Shown here in pieces: positions 38,434 through 47,706 of a DNA stretch of 64,000 nt (the stretch's first letter is position 1; every line of letters begins with the position of its first letter). The DNA comes from Caldifarciminota bacterium (GTDB taxonomy: Bacteria; Hydrothermota; UBA3073; NMUJ01), in NCBI GenBank assembly GCA_021158725.1, contig JAGGUB010000044.1:77239-141238 (forward strand), written 5' to 3'. A program made the position numbers and the translations under genes. The notes under the pieces are model-generated. The model saw only the letters and a program-made list of their open reading frames with translations. It was not told the origin of the DNA and ran no database searches.

Positions 38434-40547
38434 CGGGTGGCTTCTTGCTGGTGGGTGTGACATCTGTGCTTTCACAAACCTTATTTACACGTGAGCTTGT
38501 AAATATATTCTATGGTAGCGAGATAGCGCTCGGCTTCATACTTGCGGGATGGTTGATATTCACGGCATTGGGTAGCTACATAGGGAGACGGTTTAAGGGT
38601 GAACTATTTTTTGCATCTCAAATAGGGATGGGGGTTGTGTTGCCACTCGAATATCTATTTATCAGAAATCTACGTACTATCGTGCATGTGCCGTTGGGTA
38701 TGATATTTCCATTAGAGGTGATAGCATTGTTATCATTTGTGGCACTTGCCCCCATAGCTGTGCTGAACGGTATGCTGTTCGTTAATGCATGCGACCTTTA
38801 TGAAAAGATTAGAAAGAGTGCGGTTAAGGGGATAACTTCGGTATATGTGATAGACGCTATAGGTGATATGACAGGCGGGTTATTGTATGGCTACCTGTTT
38901 GTGCGTATATTTTCGCTACCTACACTATTTATTTTTATGGGAGCTAACATAATTTCGGCAACCTATTTGAGGTTCAAAAGGTGGCGCTTCATAGGGTATA
39001 TCATAATAGCTGCGGTACCGATTGCTTTTAAACTCGAAAAACCTATCATGCGGATGGCGTATCCGGATTATAAGGTGGTAGATTATGGACATTCAATATA
39101 TCATGATATTGTATTAACCCGACAGATGGGGTTGAACACAGTATTTGTTAATGGTGGGATTGCATTCTCTTATCCTTTGGAAGAAGTTACTGAATTGCAA
39201 ACCTATTTCCCGCTGGTGGAGACACCACAGGTTGACCATATAGCGATAGTAACTGATAACCCGCAAATTATCGAAACGGCATTAAAGTTCAACCCCGACA
39301 CGGTGTACTGGTTGATGCTGGATAAGCAATATCTGAGGTTTGTGGTACGGAACTTGCATCCTAATGTCATTGGTGATAGAAGGGTTAAGATTATGATCGG
39401 TGATCAGCGGTTGAAACTCAAAAGGTGGGAGGGGCCACTGTTAGATGCAGTGCTGCTCGATGTTGGTGACCCATTATCTGCACTCAGTAATCGATTTTAT
39501 ACTGTGGAGTTTTTTAATGAAATTGCACATATACTCAAACCCACGGGTGTGCTGTTTTTGAAGATGGGTTCTGATCCTACTTATTTCTCGTATGCGTTAC
39601 TCGCATATAATGGTAGTGTATATCGGAGCCTTAAATCAGTATTCCATACAGTGACTGTAATCCCGGGAGAAACGCTCTTCCTTATAGCGTCAAAGGATGG
39701 AAGCTATCATAGTTTGGTACCCGAGACACTTGAGATGCGTTGCTATAAAGCGGGGGTTATGCCTTCATATTTTCGTGCAGGCTATTTATATGGGATGTTA
39801 TTACCAGAAAGGATACGATATGTGAGAAGTAAGCTTGAAAGCTATAGGGGTAAGCTGAATCACGACTTTTATCCTGTGGCTGCTTATTATCATCTTATAC
39901 ATAGGAGCTATTACTTTGCGGGATATCTTGGTAAACTGTTTTGGTGGCTACAGAATATACCTATGTGGCTGTCGATAGCTTTGTGGGTAGCTATAATAAT
40001 AGCGGTTGTTGGTCTATCCCGTAGATACATACGTAAACGAGTATTAGAGATAGGGATGATAGGGTTTGCGGCTATGGGGGTTAATGTGCTGCTGTTGACA
40101 GGGTTTCAGATAATCTATGGGTACCTTTATCATTACCTTGGGATATTATCTGGTATCTTTATGTTAGGGTTGACGATAGGGGCCATCCGTGGTGCACGCA
40201 AAGGTAATCTTAAATCGATAGAAGCGGGAATACTGGGGTTCATGTTTATCCTGTGTGGAATACTGTGGTTAACGAGAACCTACACGTGGTGGCTGGTAAT
40301 GCATTGTTTTCCGATGCTTAATTTCGTGATGGGCTATTTCGTAGGTTGTGCATTCCCGATAGCTGTACGATCGTTGGTGACACATGGTGTGGCTGGCAAA
40401 TATGCAGCAAGTATCTTGTACACAGCGGATCTTGTAGGGTCATTTATTGGCGCAATATTCGTACCTTTTATATTCATGCCACTTTATGGGGTGTTTGCTA
40501 CGCTAATCTTTATGGGGATACCGTTTGTGGTCTTGCTTATTTTATGA
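38415..40547 (+). CDS. Polytopic membrane protein with degenerate spermidine-synthase-like domain
   Basis: 710 residues. About seven membrane helices (1-220), a cytosolic spermidine-synthase-like domain (about 225-470), then about seven helices (510-710), the layout of fused transporter/spermidine synthase proteins. The Rossmann region keeps LDAVLLDVGDPLSALSNRFYT and EFFNEIAHILKPTGVLFLKMG. The expected glycine-rich AdoMet loop is replaced by HIAIVTDNPQIIETAL, so aminopropyl transfer is doubtful. It overlaps the ACT gene by 19 bp and converges on mgtE with an 11-bp overlap. The real function is open. Confidence 0.78.
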   Translation: MDATSLAGGFLLVGVTSVLSQTLFTRELVNIFYGSEIALGFILAGWLIFTALGSYIGRRFKGELFFASQIGMGVVLPLEYLFIRNLRTIVHVPLGMIFPLEVIALLSFVALAPIAVLNGMLFVNACDLYEKIRKSAVKGITSVYVIDAIGDMTGGLLYGYLFVRIFSLPTLFIFMGANIISATYLRFKRWRFIGYIIIAAVPIAFKLEKPIMRMAYPDYKVVDYGHSIYHDIVLTRQMGLNTVFVNGGIAFSYPLEEVTELQTYFPLVETPQVDHIAIVTDNPQIIETALKFNPDTVYWLMLDKQYLRFVVRNLHPNVIGDRRVKIMIGDQRLKLKRWEGPLLDAVLLDVGDPLSALSNRFYTVEFFNEIAHILKPTGVLFLKMGSDPTYFSYALLAYNGSVYRSLKSVFHTVTVIPGETLFLIASKDGSYHSLVPETLEMRCYKAGVMPSYFRAGYLYGMLLPERIRYVRSKLESYRGKLNHDFYPVAAYYHLIHRSYYFAGYLGKLFWWLQNIPMWLSIALWVAIIIAVVGLSRRYIRKRVLEIGMIGFAAMGVNVLLLTGFQIIYGYLYHYLGILSGIFMLGLTIGAIRGARKGNLKSIEAGILGFMFILCGILWLTRTYTWWLVMHCFPMLNFVMGYFVGCAFPIAVRSLVTHGVAGKYAASILYTADLVGSFIGAIFVPFIFMPLYGVFATLIFMGIPFVVLLIL

Positions 40548-41877
40548 GCATAAGGGTGCCTAACCCCAGTAATGTGGTGTAGCCTACACAATCTATAAGT
40601 ATCAGTATGAATGGGCTTGCGGCAAGTGCGGGATCTATGCCGAGCTTCTTAAACAGCAACGGTACAAATAGCCCAAATATTGATGCAGCTATGATGTTGG
40701 CACAAAGTGCGAGCCCAACAACTGCTGCAATGTTGATCCCTACCTGAAAGATTATGATGGCCTCAATGAACCCCGCGATCCCAACGAGTGCACCTAAGAG
40801 CCCTGCTATAGCGAATTGACGCCAAAATATTGCAAGAATATCGACAGCGGTGATCTCACCTAAACTTAATGAACGTACCACCACGGTGAGGGTTTGCATG
40901 CCAACGTTACCACCTATGGCTGCTACTATGGGCATGAACATGGTGAGTGCGATGGCTTTTTCGAGCGTGTGACGAAATAAACGTACGATGTTGGAGGATA
41001 ACAATGTAGTCAATAGACTGAATAGTATCCAAGGTAACCTATTACGTACAGCAGATACGATGGGTGTAAAGACGGATTCCTCTTTCTCAAGTCCAGTAAG
41101 ATGGAAGAGATCCTCTTCGGTCTCTTGCTCCAATACTTCCATCGCTTTATCAGCGGTTACTATGCCCAATAGCTTACCGTCTTCATTAACTACAGGGAGG
41201 GCCAGTAGATCGTATTTCTGCATGAGTTTAGCGACAGTCTCTTGATCTTCCATTGGGTCAACAGCGAGTATCTCGGTATCCATAAGGTTACCCAACGTTT
41301 TGTTACTCTCACCAAGGATTAACCGTTTGAGTGGTAGAACACCACGTAGGCGGTTGTCCTCATCTACCACGTATATGTAACCTACATCTCGTAATTTGCT
41401 GGCCTTTTGACGTAGGGTTTGAATAGCTTCATCGATCTTCATCCAATACGGTAGTGCTATATATTCGGTGCTCATTATTCCGCCAGCTGAATGTTCGGGG
41501 TATTGGGATAGTGATTCGATTTTGCGGATACTGTCTAAAGGTAGGTGTGCCAATAACGTGGAACGATCTATATTGGATAGCTCTTGTAGGAGATCGATGG
41601 CTTGGTCGGTTTCCATCTTGGGGATCACTTCTGATAGTCGCTCTATATCTAAGTAATGCAGTATATCTACGAGGATGTCATCGCTTAGGTGTGGCAATAC
41701 ATCGGCAATAAGGTCTGTATCCATGATGGAGAGCAGGAAGCGACGTTCATGGGTATCAAGATGTTCCATGAGCTCAGCAATATCTGCTGGGTGTAAAGGG
41801 GTAAGTATCTGTAAAATGTTCTCACAGTGTTTGGCTTTTATCTCCTTACGTAAACGGCGGAGTAGGTCTTCTTGCAT
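40537..41877 (-). CDS. mgtE: Magnesium transporter MgtE
   Basis: 446 residues. The cytosolic N-domain of helical repeats (LTPLHPADIAELMEHLD), two CBS domains at about 135-255 (MSTEYIALPYWMKIDEAIQ; MDTEILAVDPMEDQETVA), a connecting helix, and five C-terminal membrane helices with the pore-lining PIVAAIGGNVGMQTLTVVVRSL. Mg2+ binding between N and CBS domains closes the channel when internal Mg2+ is high. gpsA overlaps its start. Length is standard. Confidence 0.95.
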   Translation of the reverse strand: MQEDLLRRLRKEIKAKHCENILQILTPLHPADIAELMEHLDTHERRFLLSIMDTDLIADVLPHLSDDILVDILHYLDIERLSEVIPKMETDQAIDLLQELSNIDRSTLLAHLPLDSIRKIESLSQYPEHSAGGIMSTEYIALPYWMKIDEAIQTLRQKASKLRDVGYIYVVDEDNRLRGVLPLKRLILGESNKTLGNLMDTEILAVDPMEDQETVAKLMQKYDLLALPVVNEDGKLLGIVTADKAMEVLEQETEEDLFHLTGLEKEESVFTPIVSAVRNRLPWILFSLLTTLLSSNIVRLFRHTLEKAIALTMFMPIVAAIGGNVGMQTLTVVVRSLSLGEITAVDILAIFWRQFAIAGLLGALVGIAGFIEAIIIFQVGINIAAVVGLALCANIIAASIFGLFVPLLFKKLGIDPALAASPFILILIDCVGYTTLLGLGTLMLIK

Positions 41878-42863
41878 TAATCCTCAAACTTGAGTTCCCT
41901 TGCCATTAAGGTTTCTATGGCAGTAGCGGGTGATTTGTCTTCAAATAGTATGGCATACACTTCACGGGTTATGGGCATGGTGATCCCTAATTTATTCGCC
42001 ATACTGAGAACTGAACGTGTTGTCCATACACCTTCGGCTACCATCACCATGTTGGAGAGTATCTCGGATAGCTTTTTACCTCTACCTATTTCAACCCCCA
42101 CATAACGGTTGCGGGAGAATGAACTTATGGCAGTGGTGAGTAAGTCACCCATACCGGCGAGCCCACTGAAGGTTTCAGCACGTGCACCATGGGCGACACC
42201 GAACCGCCGTATTTCGGTAAGCCCACGTGTGAGTAGTGCACCGAGTGCGTTCGCTCCTAAGGAGAGACCCTGAACAATACCAGCTGCTATAGCGATTATA
42301 TTTTTGAGTGCACTTGCAAGCTCAACCCCCACAACATCGGTGTGTCGGTATGCCCGTAAGTGGTGTGAATTGAGTAGCTGTTGTACAGCATAGGCGGATG
42401 ATTCATCTTCTGAAGCGCATACTATTGCAGTAGGTAGGCCACGTACTATTTCGTTGGCTATGGTGGGACCACCCAACACTACAGGGTGTTCCACTGGTAA
42501 ATACTCGCAGAGTATCTCGGAAGGCCTTTTGAAGGTGTGTTCCTCTATGCCCTTAATTGCTGAAACCACTATTGGAGGGCGCTTGTAGTGCCAGTGGAAA
42601 TTTTTAACAACAGAACGAAGATATTGTGTTGGTATGACAAAAAATAGGAAGGATAGATCGAGTTCGGTAATATCGTCTAAGTTGCCGGTTACCTCGATGT
42701 TTTCGGGTAGCTTGATACCTGGTAAGTAGCGTAGGTTCTCACGTTGTACGGAGATTTCGGATGCTCTACTATGTGACCATAAATAAACGGTTTCGGACTT
42801 GGGGGACAGAATTATTGCAAGAGTAGTACCCCAGCTGCCAGCACCTAAGATGCCGATCTTCAT
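41877..42863 (-). CDS. gpsA: Glycerol-3-phosphate dehydrogenase [NAD(P)+]
   Basis: 328 residues. The Rossmann motif GILGAGSWGTTLA opens the protein, followed by the catalytic lysine region ELASALKNIIAIAAGI and the GMGDLLTTAISSFSRNR signature. It makes sn-glycerol-3-phosphate for phospholipids. First gene of a gpsA-mgtE unit, divergent from dnaA. On the minus strand a TTGACG lies upstream but no well-spaced -10 is clear. No Shine-Dalgarno is apparent. Confidence 0.96.
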   Translation of the reverse strand: MKIGILGAGSWGTTLAIILSPKSETVYLWSHSRASEISVQRENLRYLPGIKLPENIEVTGNLDDITELDLSFLFFVIPTQYLRSVVKNFHWHYKRPPIVVSAIKGIEEHTFKRPSEILCEYLPVEHPVVLGGPTIANEIVRGLPTAIVCASEDESSAYAVQQLLNSHHLRAYRHTDVVGVELASALKNIIAIAAGIVQGLSLGANALGALLTRGLTEIRRFGVAHGARAETFSGLAGMGDLLTTAISSFSRNRYVGVEIGRGKKLSEILSNMVMVAEGVWTTRSVLSMANKLGITMPITREVYAILFEDKSPATAIETLMARELKFED

Positions 42864-42905
42864 TAGGAAAATAAATTCGCTATAATATTACTTTCGTCAA
42901 CTTTA

Positions 42906-42934
42906 TTGACCTTAGACTGTCCATTTCTTATATT
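42906..42934 (+). promoter_or_regulatory. Probable dnaA promoter
   Basis: TTGACC (42906-42911), 17 bp, TATATT (42929-42934). It has the ordinary 17-bp spacing, unlike most other promoters here. The leader to dnaA would be about 115 nt and contains DnaA-box-like sequences. Confidence 0.5.
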
Positions 42935-42958
42935 ACTTTTTGAGAGGGAAATATTTAT

Positions 42959-43057
42959 TGTGGAAAACTGTCTATAGAAGTAGAAGGGAAATATTCTTAT
43001 GGCTGTTTCACAAAGGAAGAAGAGAGGGTGGGTGATTGTGGAAAACTGTGTGGAAAA
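42959..43057 (+). promoter_or_regulatory. DnaA-box-like sites upstream of dnaA
   Basis: TGTGGAAAA occurs at 42959-42967, 43037-43045 and 43049-43057, all in the same direction. The last two are 12 bp apart and the last covers the first base of the start codon. They differ by one base from the consensus TGTGGATAA. Binding here would allow DnaA to repress its own gene, and the region may be part of a bipartite origin. Confidence 0.55.
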
Positions 43058-44364
43058 TGGATGGTAATAAGGTGTGGGAAACTATAGTGAGTAAGGTGAG
43101 TGAAAGGATACCTGAACAGAGCTTTAACACATGGATAAGGCCGTTGAGGTTAAAAGCGTTTGAGAATGGAGAACTTGTGGTAGCTACCCCTAATAACTTT
43201 TATATAGATTGGATTGAGGAACATTATATGTCGATTTTTAAACAGGTATTGAAAGAGTTGGCATTAAATGGTGTGAAGATACGATTTGTTTCTGAGAGAC
43301 GGCGCAAAAAATTGAAGGCGGTGGATGTACAGGTGCCTGCCAACACGTCTATGTTTCAACCTCATTATACTTTTGAGAATTTTGTGGTTGGTGCATGTAA
43401 TAGCCTTGCATATGCAGGTAGCTTGGCGGTAGCCCAGAATCCTGGTAAGGTATATAATCCGCTCTTCATATATGGGAAGGTTGGACTGGGTAAGACGCAT
43501 CTACTACATAGTATAGGGAATTATGTGTTTAAACATAGGCAGGGGTTAAAAGTATGTTACGTTTCTTGTGAGGTGATCCTTAATGAGATGATAGAATCGA
43601 TAAAGGATGGCACTATGAGCCAGTTTAAACAGAAATATCGATCTTTTGATGTATTCCTACTGGATGATGTGCAATTCTTATCTCAGAAGGAGCGGTTACA
43701 AGAGGAGATTTTCCATATATTTAACTATCTGTATAATGCTAATAAACAGATAGTGCTTACAAGTGATTCATTGCCACAAGAGATACCATACTTAGAGGAA
43801 CGGCTGGCATCAAGATTTGCATGGGGGTTGATAGCGGATTTGAAGCCACCGGATTTTGAAACGAGGGTAGCTATACTCAAGAAGAAGGCAGAATTATATA
43901 ACGTAGTCATACCGGAGGATGCACTACTGTATATTGCAGAACATATTCGTGGTAATATAAGGAATTTGGAGTCCGCAATAGTTAGGGTGATGGCGGTGGC
44001 ATCGCTCACGGGTACAAGGATAGACTTGGAATTGGTAAAGGAGTGTTTGAGTGAGATACTTAAAGTAAGTAAAAAGATAACGTTGCCTGATATACAAGAA
44101 AGGGTTGCCAAGGCTTTCGATATACCGTTATCTGTATTGCGTAGTAAGAAAAGAAGTGCACATATTGTACTTGCACGTCAGGTGGCAATGTACCTTGCAC
44201 GTGAGATATTGCAGATGCCATTGAAAGAGATAGGTAAAGCATTTGGTGGTAAGGATCATACAACTGTTATGTATGCATGTCAGAAGGTTGAACAGCTGAT
44301 GGAAAAGGATGTGGAGCTTCGGGAGAAAGTTTTCCACATTAAGAAGTTGATAATAGAGGGATGA
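43057..44364 (+). CDS. dnaA: Chromosomal replication initiator protein DnaA
   Basis: About 435 residues from ATG 43057; the frame stays open to a TTG at 43036. Domain I starts VWETIVSKVSERIPEQSFNTWI. The AAA+ domain III has Walker A FIYGKVGLGKTHLL, Walker B VFLLDDVQFL and the arginine finger in LEERLASRFAWGL. Domain IV carries the DnaA-box-binding signature GGKDHTTVMYAC. It opens the origin and loads the helicase. The start is flanked by DnaA-box-like sites, which implies autoregulation. Confidence 0.97.
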   Translation: MDGNKVWETIVSKVSERIPEQSFNTWIRPLRLKAFENGELVVATPNNFYIDWIEEHYMSIFKQVLKELALNGVKIRFVSERRRKKLKAVDVQVPANTSMFQPHYTFENFVVGACNSLAYAGSLAVAQNPGKVYNPLFIYGKVGLGKTHLLHSIGNYVFKHRQGLKVCYVSCEVILNEMIESIKDGTMSQFKQKYRSFDVFLLDDVQFLSQKERLQEEIFHIFNYLYNANKQIVLTSDSLPQEIPYLEERLASRFAWGLIADLKPPDFETRVAILKKKAELYNVVIPEDALLYIAEHIRGNIRNLESAIVRVMAVASLTGTRIDLELVKECLSEILKVSKKITLPDIQERVAKAFDIPLSVLRSKKRSAHIVLARQVAMYLAREILQMPLKEIGKAFGGKDHTTVMYACQKVEQLMEKDVELREKVFHIKKLIIEG

Positions 44365-44472
44365 TATTTTTGATGTGGAAAATTAACAGATTTTACACAA
44401 AGTTTTACACAGGGAAATTGGACGTAGAATTAGATAATTAAATGGTTCGTAATGTTATACGTGGATTACACA
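44330..44472. other. oriC: Candidate replication origin (oriC) between dnaA and dnaN
   Basis: Box-like sites cluster here: TTTTCCACA (44330-44338, in the dnaA end), its inverse TGTGGAAAA (44374-44382), TTTTACACA twice (44391-44399 and 44403-44411, 12 bp apart), CGTGGATTA (44460-44468) and ATTACACA (44465-44472). The 168-bp gap is A+T-rich, which suits duplex opening. Position between dnaA and dnaN is the commonest for bacterial origins. No experiment or skew calculation supports it yet. Confidence 0.6.
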
Positions 44473-44473
44473 A

Positions 44474-44503
44474 TTGACATAAAACAACAAAGTTAAATAT
44501 TTA
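44474..44503 (+). promoter_or_regulatory. Probable dnaN promoter
   Basis: TTGACA (44474-44479), 18 bp, TATTTA (44498-44503); a TAAATA at 14 bp (44494-44499) is the alternative -10. The dnaN ATG follows 29 nt later with a strong AGGAGGTGAA site. Confidence 0.45.
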
Positions 44504-44532
44504 TAGTATGTAGGTCGAAAACAGGAGGTGAA

Positions 44533-45621
44533 ATGAAAATAAAATTTGCCAAAAGTGTCGTACAAAAGGCACTTAAGGTAACTACACCGATAATAAGTGA
44601 ACGTTCACCTTTACCAATATTGCAAACAGTGCTAATTGAGGCTAAAGGTGGTGAGCTTACGATCTCGGCGAGTGATCTTGAGACCGTGATAATAACACGT
44701 GAACCGGTAGATGTTATAAAAGAAGGTGTTACAGCTATTAAAGCTAAAGAGTTCTTTCAATTACTTAGAGAGTTGCCGGATGAAGATGTTACACTTAGTG
44801 TAGAAGATAATACTGCGAAATTGACGTTCTCACAGGGTGAATATCGGATTAGGACATACGATCCAGATGAGTATCCAGAGATACCAAAATTTGAGCCCAA
44901 AAATGTGTTTAGCTTACCTACTTCAATATTGCACGACAGTATTGGGAGGATAGCGTTTGCGGCAGCTAAAAAGGAGGGTGACCCTATTCTTCGTGGTATA
45001 TTGCTGGATTTCTCTACACAGGGGTTAAATATGGTGGCGGTTGATGGTTACCGGTTAGCTATGATACATAAGAAAGATATAAAGCCAGAGATACCGGGGG
45101 CTGTATTGGTGGCAGCTAAAACGTGGGAGTATGTGGAGGATATTGAGGACAGTTGTGAGATAAAAGTGGGTGAAAATAACATCGAATTTGTGGGTGAAAA
45201 GGTTAGGATAATTACGAGGCTTATGGATGCGACCAGCTATCCAGATTATAAGAGTGTGATACCACGTGAGAATGAATATGTATTGAATATACAGACAGAT
45301 TACTTGATCAAAGCGTTACGTAGGGTGAACATATTTACGGATGTTGTTGCACATGTGGTGAAGTTTAGATTACAGCCTGATAAGCTTGTGATCACAAGTA
45401 TGGGTGAAGTAGGTGAAGCCCATGAGGAGCTTATTGCTCGATATGAAGGTGAACCTATGGATATAGGGTTCAATGCGCAGCTGCTTATGGAGATACTTAA
45501 TCATATCGATACAGACAATACAATTATGAAATTTAAGAGCCCACAGACGGGTGTACTTATACTGCCTGAGGGTAAGGAGGAGGAGATACTTTATCTGTTG
45601 ATGCCTACACGATTGGTATGA
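44533..45621 (+). CDS. dnaN: DNA polymerase III beta subunit (sliding clamp)
   Basis: 362 residues making three clamp domains. Recognisable blocks include RSPLPILQTVLIEAKGGEL near the start, AAKKEGDPILRGILLDF, VAVDGYRLAMIHK, and the C-terminal MPTRLV that forms the client-binding edge. It is the processivity ring for replicative polymerase. Order dnaA-dnaN is standard. The membrane pyrophosphatase gene follows after 21 bp, which is not usual. Confidence 0.96.
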   Translation: MKIKFAKSVVQKALKVTTPIISERSPLPILQTVLIEAKGGELTISASDLETVIITREPVDVIKEGVTAIKAKEFFQLLRELPDEDVTLSVEDNTAKLTFSQGEYRIRTYDPDEYPEIPKFEPKNVFSLPTSILHDSIGRIAFAAAKKEGDPILRGILLDFSTQGLNMVAVDGYRLAMIHKKDIKPEIPGAVLVAAKTWEYVEDIEDSCEIKVGENNIEFVGEKVRIITRLMDATSYPDYKSVIPRENEYVLNIQTDYLIKALRRVNIFTDVVAHVVKFRLQPDKLVITSMGEVGEAHEELIARYEGEPMDIGFNAQLLMEILNHIDTDNTIMKFKSPQTGVLILPEGKEEEILYLLMPTRLV

Positions 45622-45642
45622 CGACATTTTCTGGGGTTTAAG

Positions 45643-47649
45643 ATGTATCTCACTTACGTAAGTGTAGGGGTGGCGATATTTGTGATCCTCGTGTTGGTGT
45701 GGCGTATCGTGCGTATGCCGGCGGGTGAGTTGGAGATGGAGATATCAAATACTATAAAGAGGGGTGCACGTAGGTTTTTGATAAGTGAGTACTCATGGGC
45801 AGCACCTGTTATATTGGTGGTGGCATGTGGGTTAGCTATAAGTGGTAAATGGACGGATGTTAACTACAAGACGGCGATCTCGTTTGTTATAGGGGCTATG
45901 TTTTCTGCGGTTTCGGGTTATGTGGCGATGATGGTGGCAACGTCATCGAATGCGAAGACGACAGAAGCTGCTAAGAAAGGGCTAACTGCTGCGTTTAGGG
46001 TATCATTTACTGGTGGGGCAACTACTGGGCTATTTATTACGGGGTTGGGGTTGTTTGGATTATCTATCGTATTTAGGGTATTTAAGGGAGATCCTGTCGC
46101 TATAAATGGATATGCGATGGGCGCATCGTTGATGGCACTATTTGCACGTGCGGGTGGCGGTATTTACACAAAGGGTGCAGATATGGCGGCAGATCTCGTA
46201 GGTAAGGTGGAGGAAAACATACCGGAAGATGATCCACGCAATCCGGCTACTATTGCAGATAATGTGGGTGATAATGTAGGTGATATAGCGGGGTTGGGTG
46301 CGGATCTACTCGAATCATACGTTGAATCATTGATCGCTATGATAGCTATAGCGGTGAACATTGGTGTGCTCACACGTAAGTTGAATGAATTTGCATTTTA
46401 TCTGGCAGGATGTGGATTATTAGCTGCAACTGTGGGTGTGATATGGGTGAGGTTCCTATCAAAAGGTGATCCAGAAAGGGCACTTAATTCTGGTGTATAT
46501 TTGAGTACTATACTTATGATCATCGGTACATATGTGATAGTGTATAGGTTAGGACTAAATATTGGTTATTTCTGGTGTGTCATAGTAGGGCTTATGGTCG
46601 GTATAGTGATAGGGTGGGTAAGTCAGTACTTCACATCGTATAGGTATGCACCTACGAAGAGGCTTGCAGCGATTGCAAGAGATGGGCCCGGTGTTGTAGT
46701 GATTAGTGGGCTCGGACTTGGTATGTTGAGCACATTTATACCGGCAATCATTATAGGTGTAGGTATACTTATCAGCTATAAATTGGTGGGACCATATGGG
46801 GTGGCACTCGCATCGTTTGGTATGCTTTCCACATTGGGTATCACGTTGGCAGTTGATTCCTATGGGCCGGTAGCTGATAATGCAGGCGGTATAGCGCAGA
46901 TGGCACATCTACCAGCGAGTGTGAGAGATGTTACAGATAGGTTGGATGCTGTGGGTAACACTACTGCTGCTGTAGGGAAGGGGTTTGCAATTGGGTCGGC
47001 TGCATTTGCTGCGTTGGGGTTGATATCTGCGTATTTTGTGGCTATCAATAAGTTTGCGGTTACTCCCGTGAAGCTATCGTTGCTCGATCCACGGTTGATA
47101 GCGGGGCTTATATTTGGTGGGATGATGCCATACTTCTATGGAGCGCTACTCATAAAAGGGGTAGGTCGTATAGCTGCTAAGATAGTGGATGAGTCGCGAC
47201 GCCAGTTTCGTGAGAACCCGGATATACTCAAGGGTAAGGCGAAACCTCAATATGAACGGGTTATCGGTATAGCTGCAGGGGGTGCACTCAGGAGTATGAT
47301 GTTACCTGCTGTTTTGGCGATTGTTTTCCCTGTGACTATAGGGTTCGTATTTGGGCCAGTGGCGTTGGCGGGATTCTTAGTGGGTGCACTTATTACAGGG
47401 TTGCAGGTGGGGGTACAGATGGCGAATTCAGGTGCTGCAATGGATAATGCTAAAAAGTATATCGAGTTGGGTAACTTCGGGGGTAAGGGATCTGATGCAC
47501 ATAAGGCTTCAGTTATAGGTGATACTGTGGGGGATCCATTAAAAGATACAGTGGGACCGTCGATCAATATCTTGATAAAATTGATGGCTGTTATATCTTT
47601 AGTGATAGCACCTATATTGGTGAGGGCGGGGCATAGCGCAGGCTGGTAG
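45643..47649 (+). CDS. hppA: K+-dependent membrane-bound ion-pumping pyrophosphatase
   Basis: 668 residues with about 16 membrane helices. Active-site blocks are intact: YTKGADMAADLVGKVE, DDPRNPATIADNVGDNVGD and GDTVGDPLKDTVGPS. The segment GNTTAAVGKG has Ala where K+-independent enzymes have Lys, so K+ dependence is expected. It couples pyrophosphate hydrolysis to H+ or Na+ export; the ion cannot be read with certainty. Its last seven codons and stop (47627-47649) lie inside the tRNA-Pro gene. Confidence 0.95.
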   Translation: MYLTYVSVGVAIFVILVLVWRIVRMPAGELEMEISNTIKRGARRFLISEYSWAAPVILVVACGLAISGKWTDVNYKTAISFVIGAMFSAVSGYVAMMVATSSNAKTTEAAKKGLTAAFRVSFTGGATTGLFITGLGLFGLSIVFRVFKGDPVAINGYAMGASLMALFARAGGGIYTKGADMAADLVGKVEENIPEDDPRNPATIADNVGDNVGDIAGLGADLLESYVESLIAMIAIAVNIGVLTRKLNEFAFYLAGCGLLAATVGVIWVRFLSKGDPERALNSGVYLSTILMIIGTYVIVYRLGLNIGYFWCVIVGLMVGIVIGWVSQYFTSYRYAPTKRLAAIARDGPGVVVISGLGLGMLSTFIPAIIIGVGILISYKLVGPYGVALASFGMLSTLGITLAVDSYGPVADNAGGIAQMAHLPASVRDVTDRLDAVGNTTAAVGKGFAIGSAAFAALGLISAYFVAINKFAVTPVKLSLLDPRLIAGLIFGGMMPYFYGALLIKGVGRIAAKIVDESRRQFRENPDILKGKAKPQYERVIGIAAGGALRSMMLPAVLAIVFPVTIGFVFGPVALAGFLVGALITGLQVGVQMANSGAAMDNAKKYIELGNFGGKGSDAHKASVIGDTVGDPLKDTVGPSINILIKLMAVISLVIAPILVRAGHSAGW

Positions 47650-47700
47650 CGCGCTTGGTTCGGGACCAAGAGGTCGCCGGTTCAAGTCCGGCTGCCCCGA
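47627..47700 (+). tRNA. trnP: tRNA-Pro (CGG anticodon), overlapping the end of hppA
   Basis: Acceptor CGGGGCA / TGCCCCG, D-arm with GGCTGGTAGC, anticodon stem CTTGG/CCAAG with loop TTCGGGA (CGG), T-arm GCCGG-TTCAAGT-CCGGC, discriminator A. Length is 74 nt, no encoded CCA. The first 23 nt are also the end of hppA, whose TAG stop lies in the D-loop. The next CDS starts 6 nt after the tRNA. Confidence 0.95.
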
Positions 47701-47706
47701 TTAGAA

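Noticed and set aside
43036..43056. TTG start for dnaA
   Set aside because: ATG 43057 matches the usual DnaA N-terminus, and the added residues only translate DnaA-box sequence.
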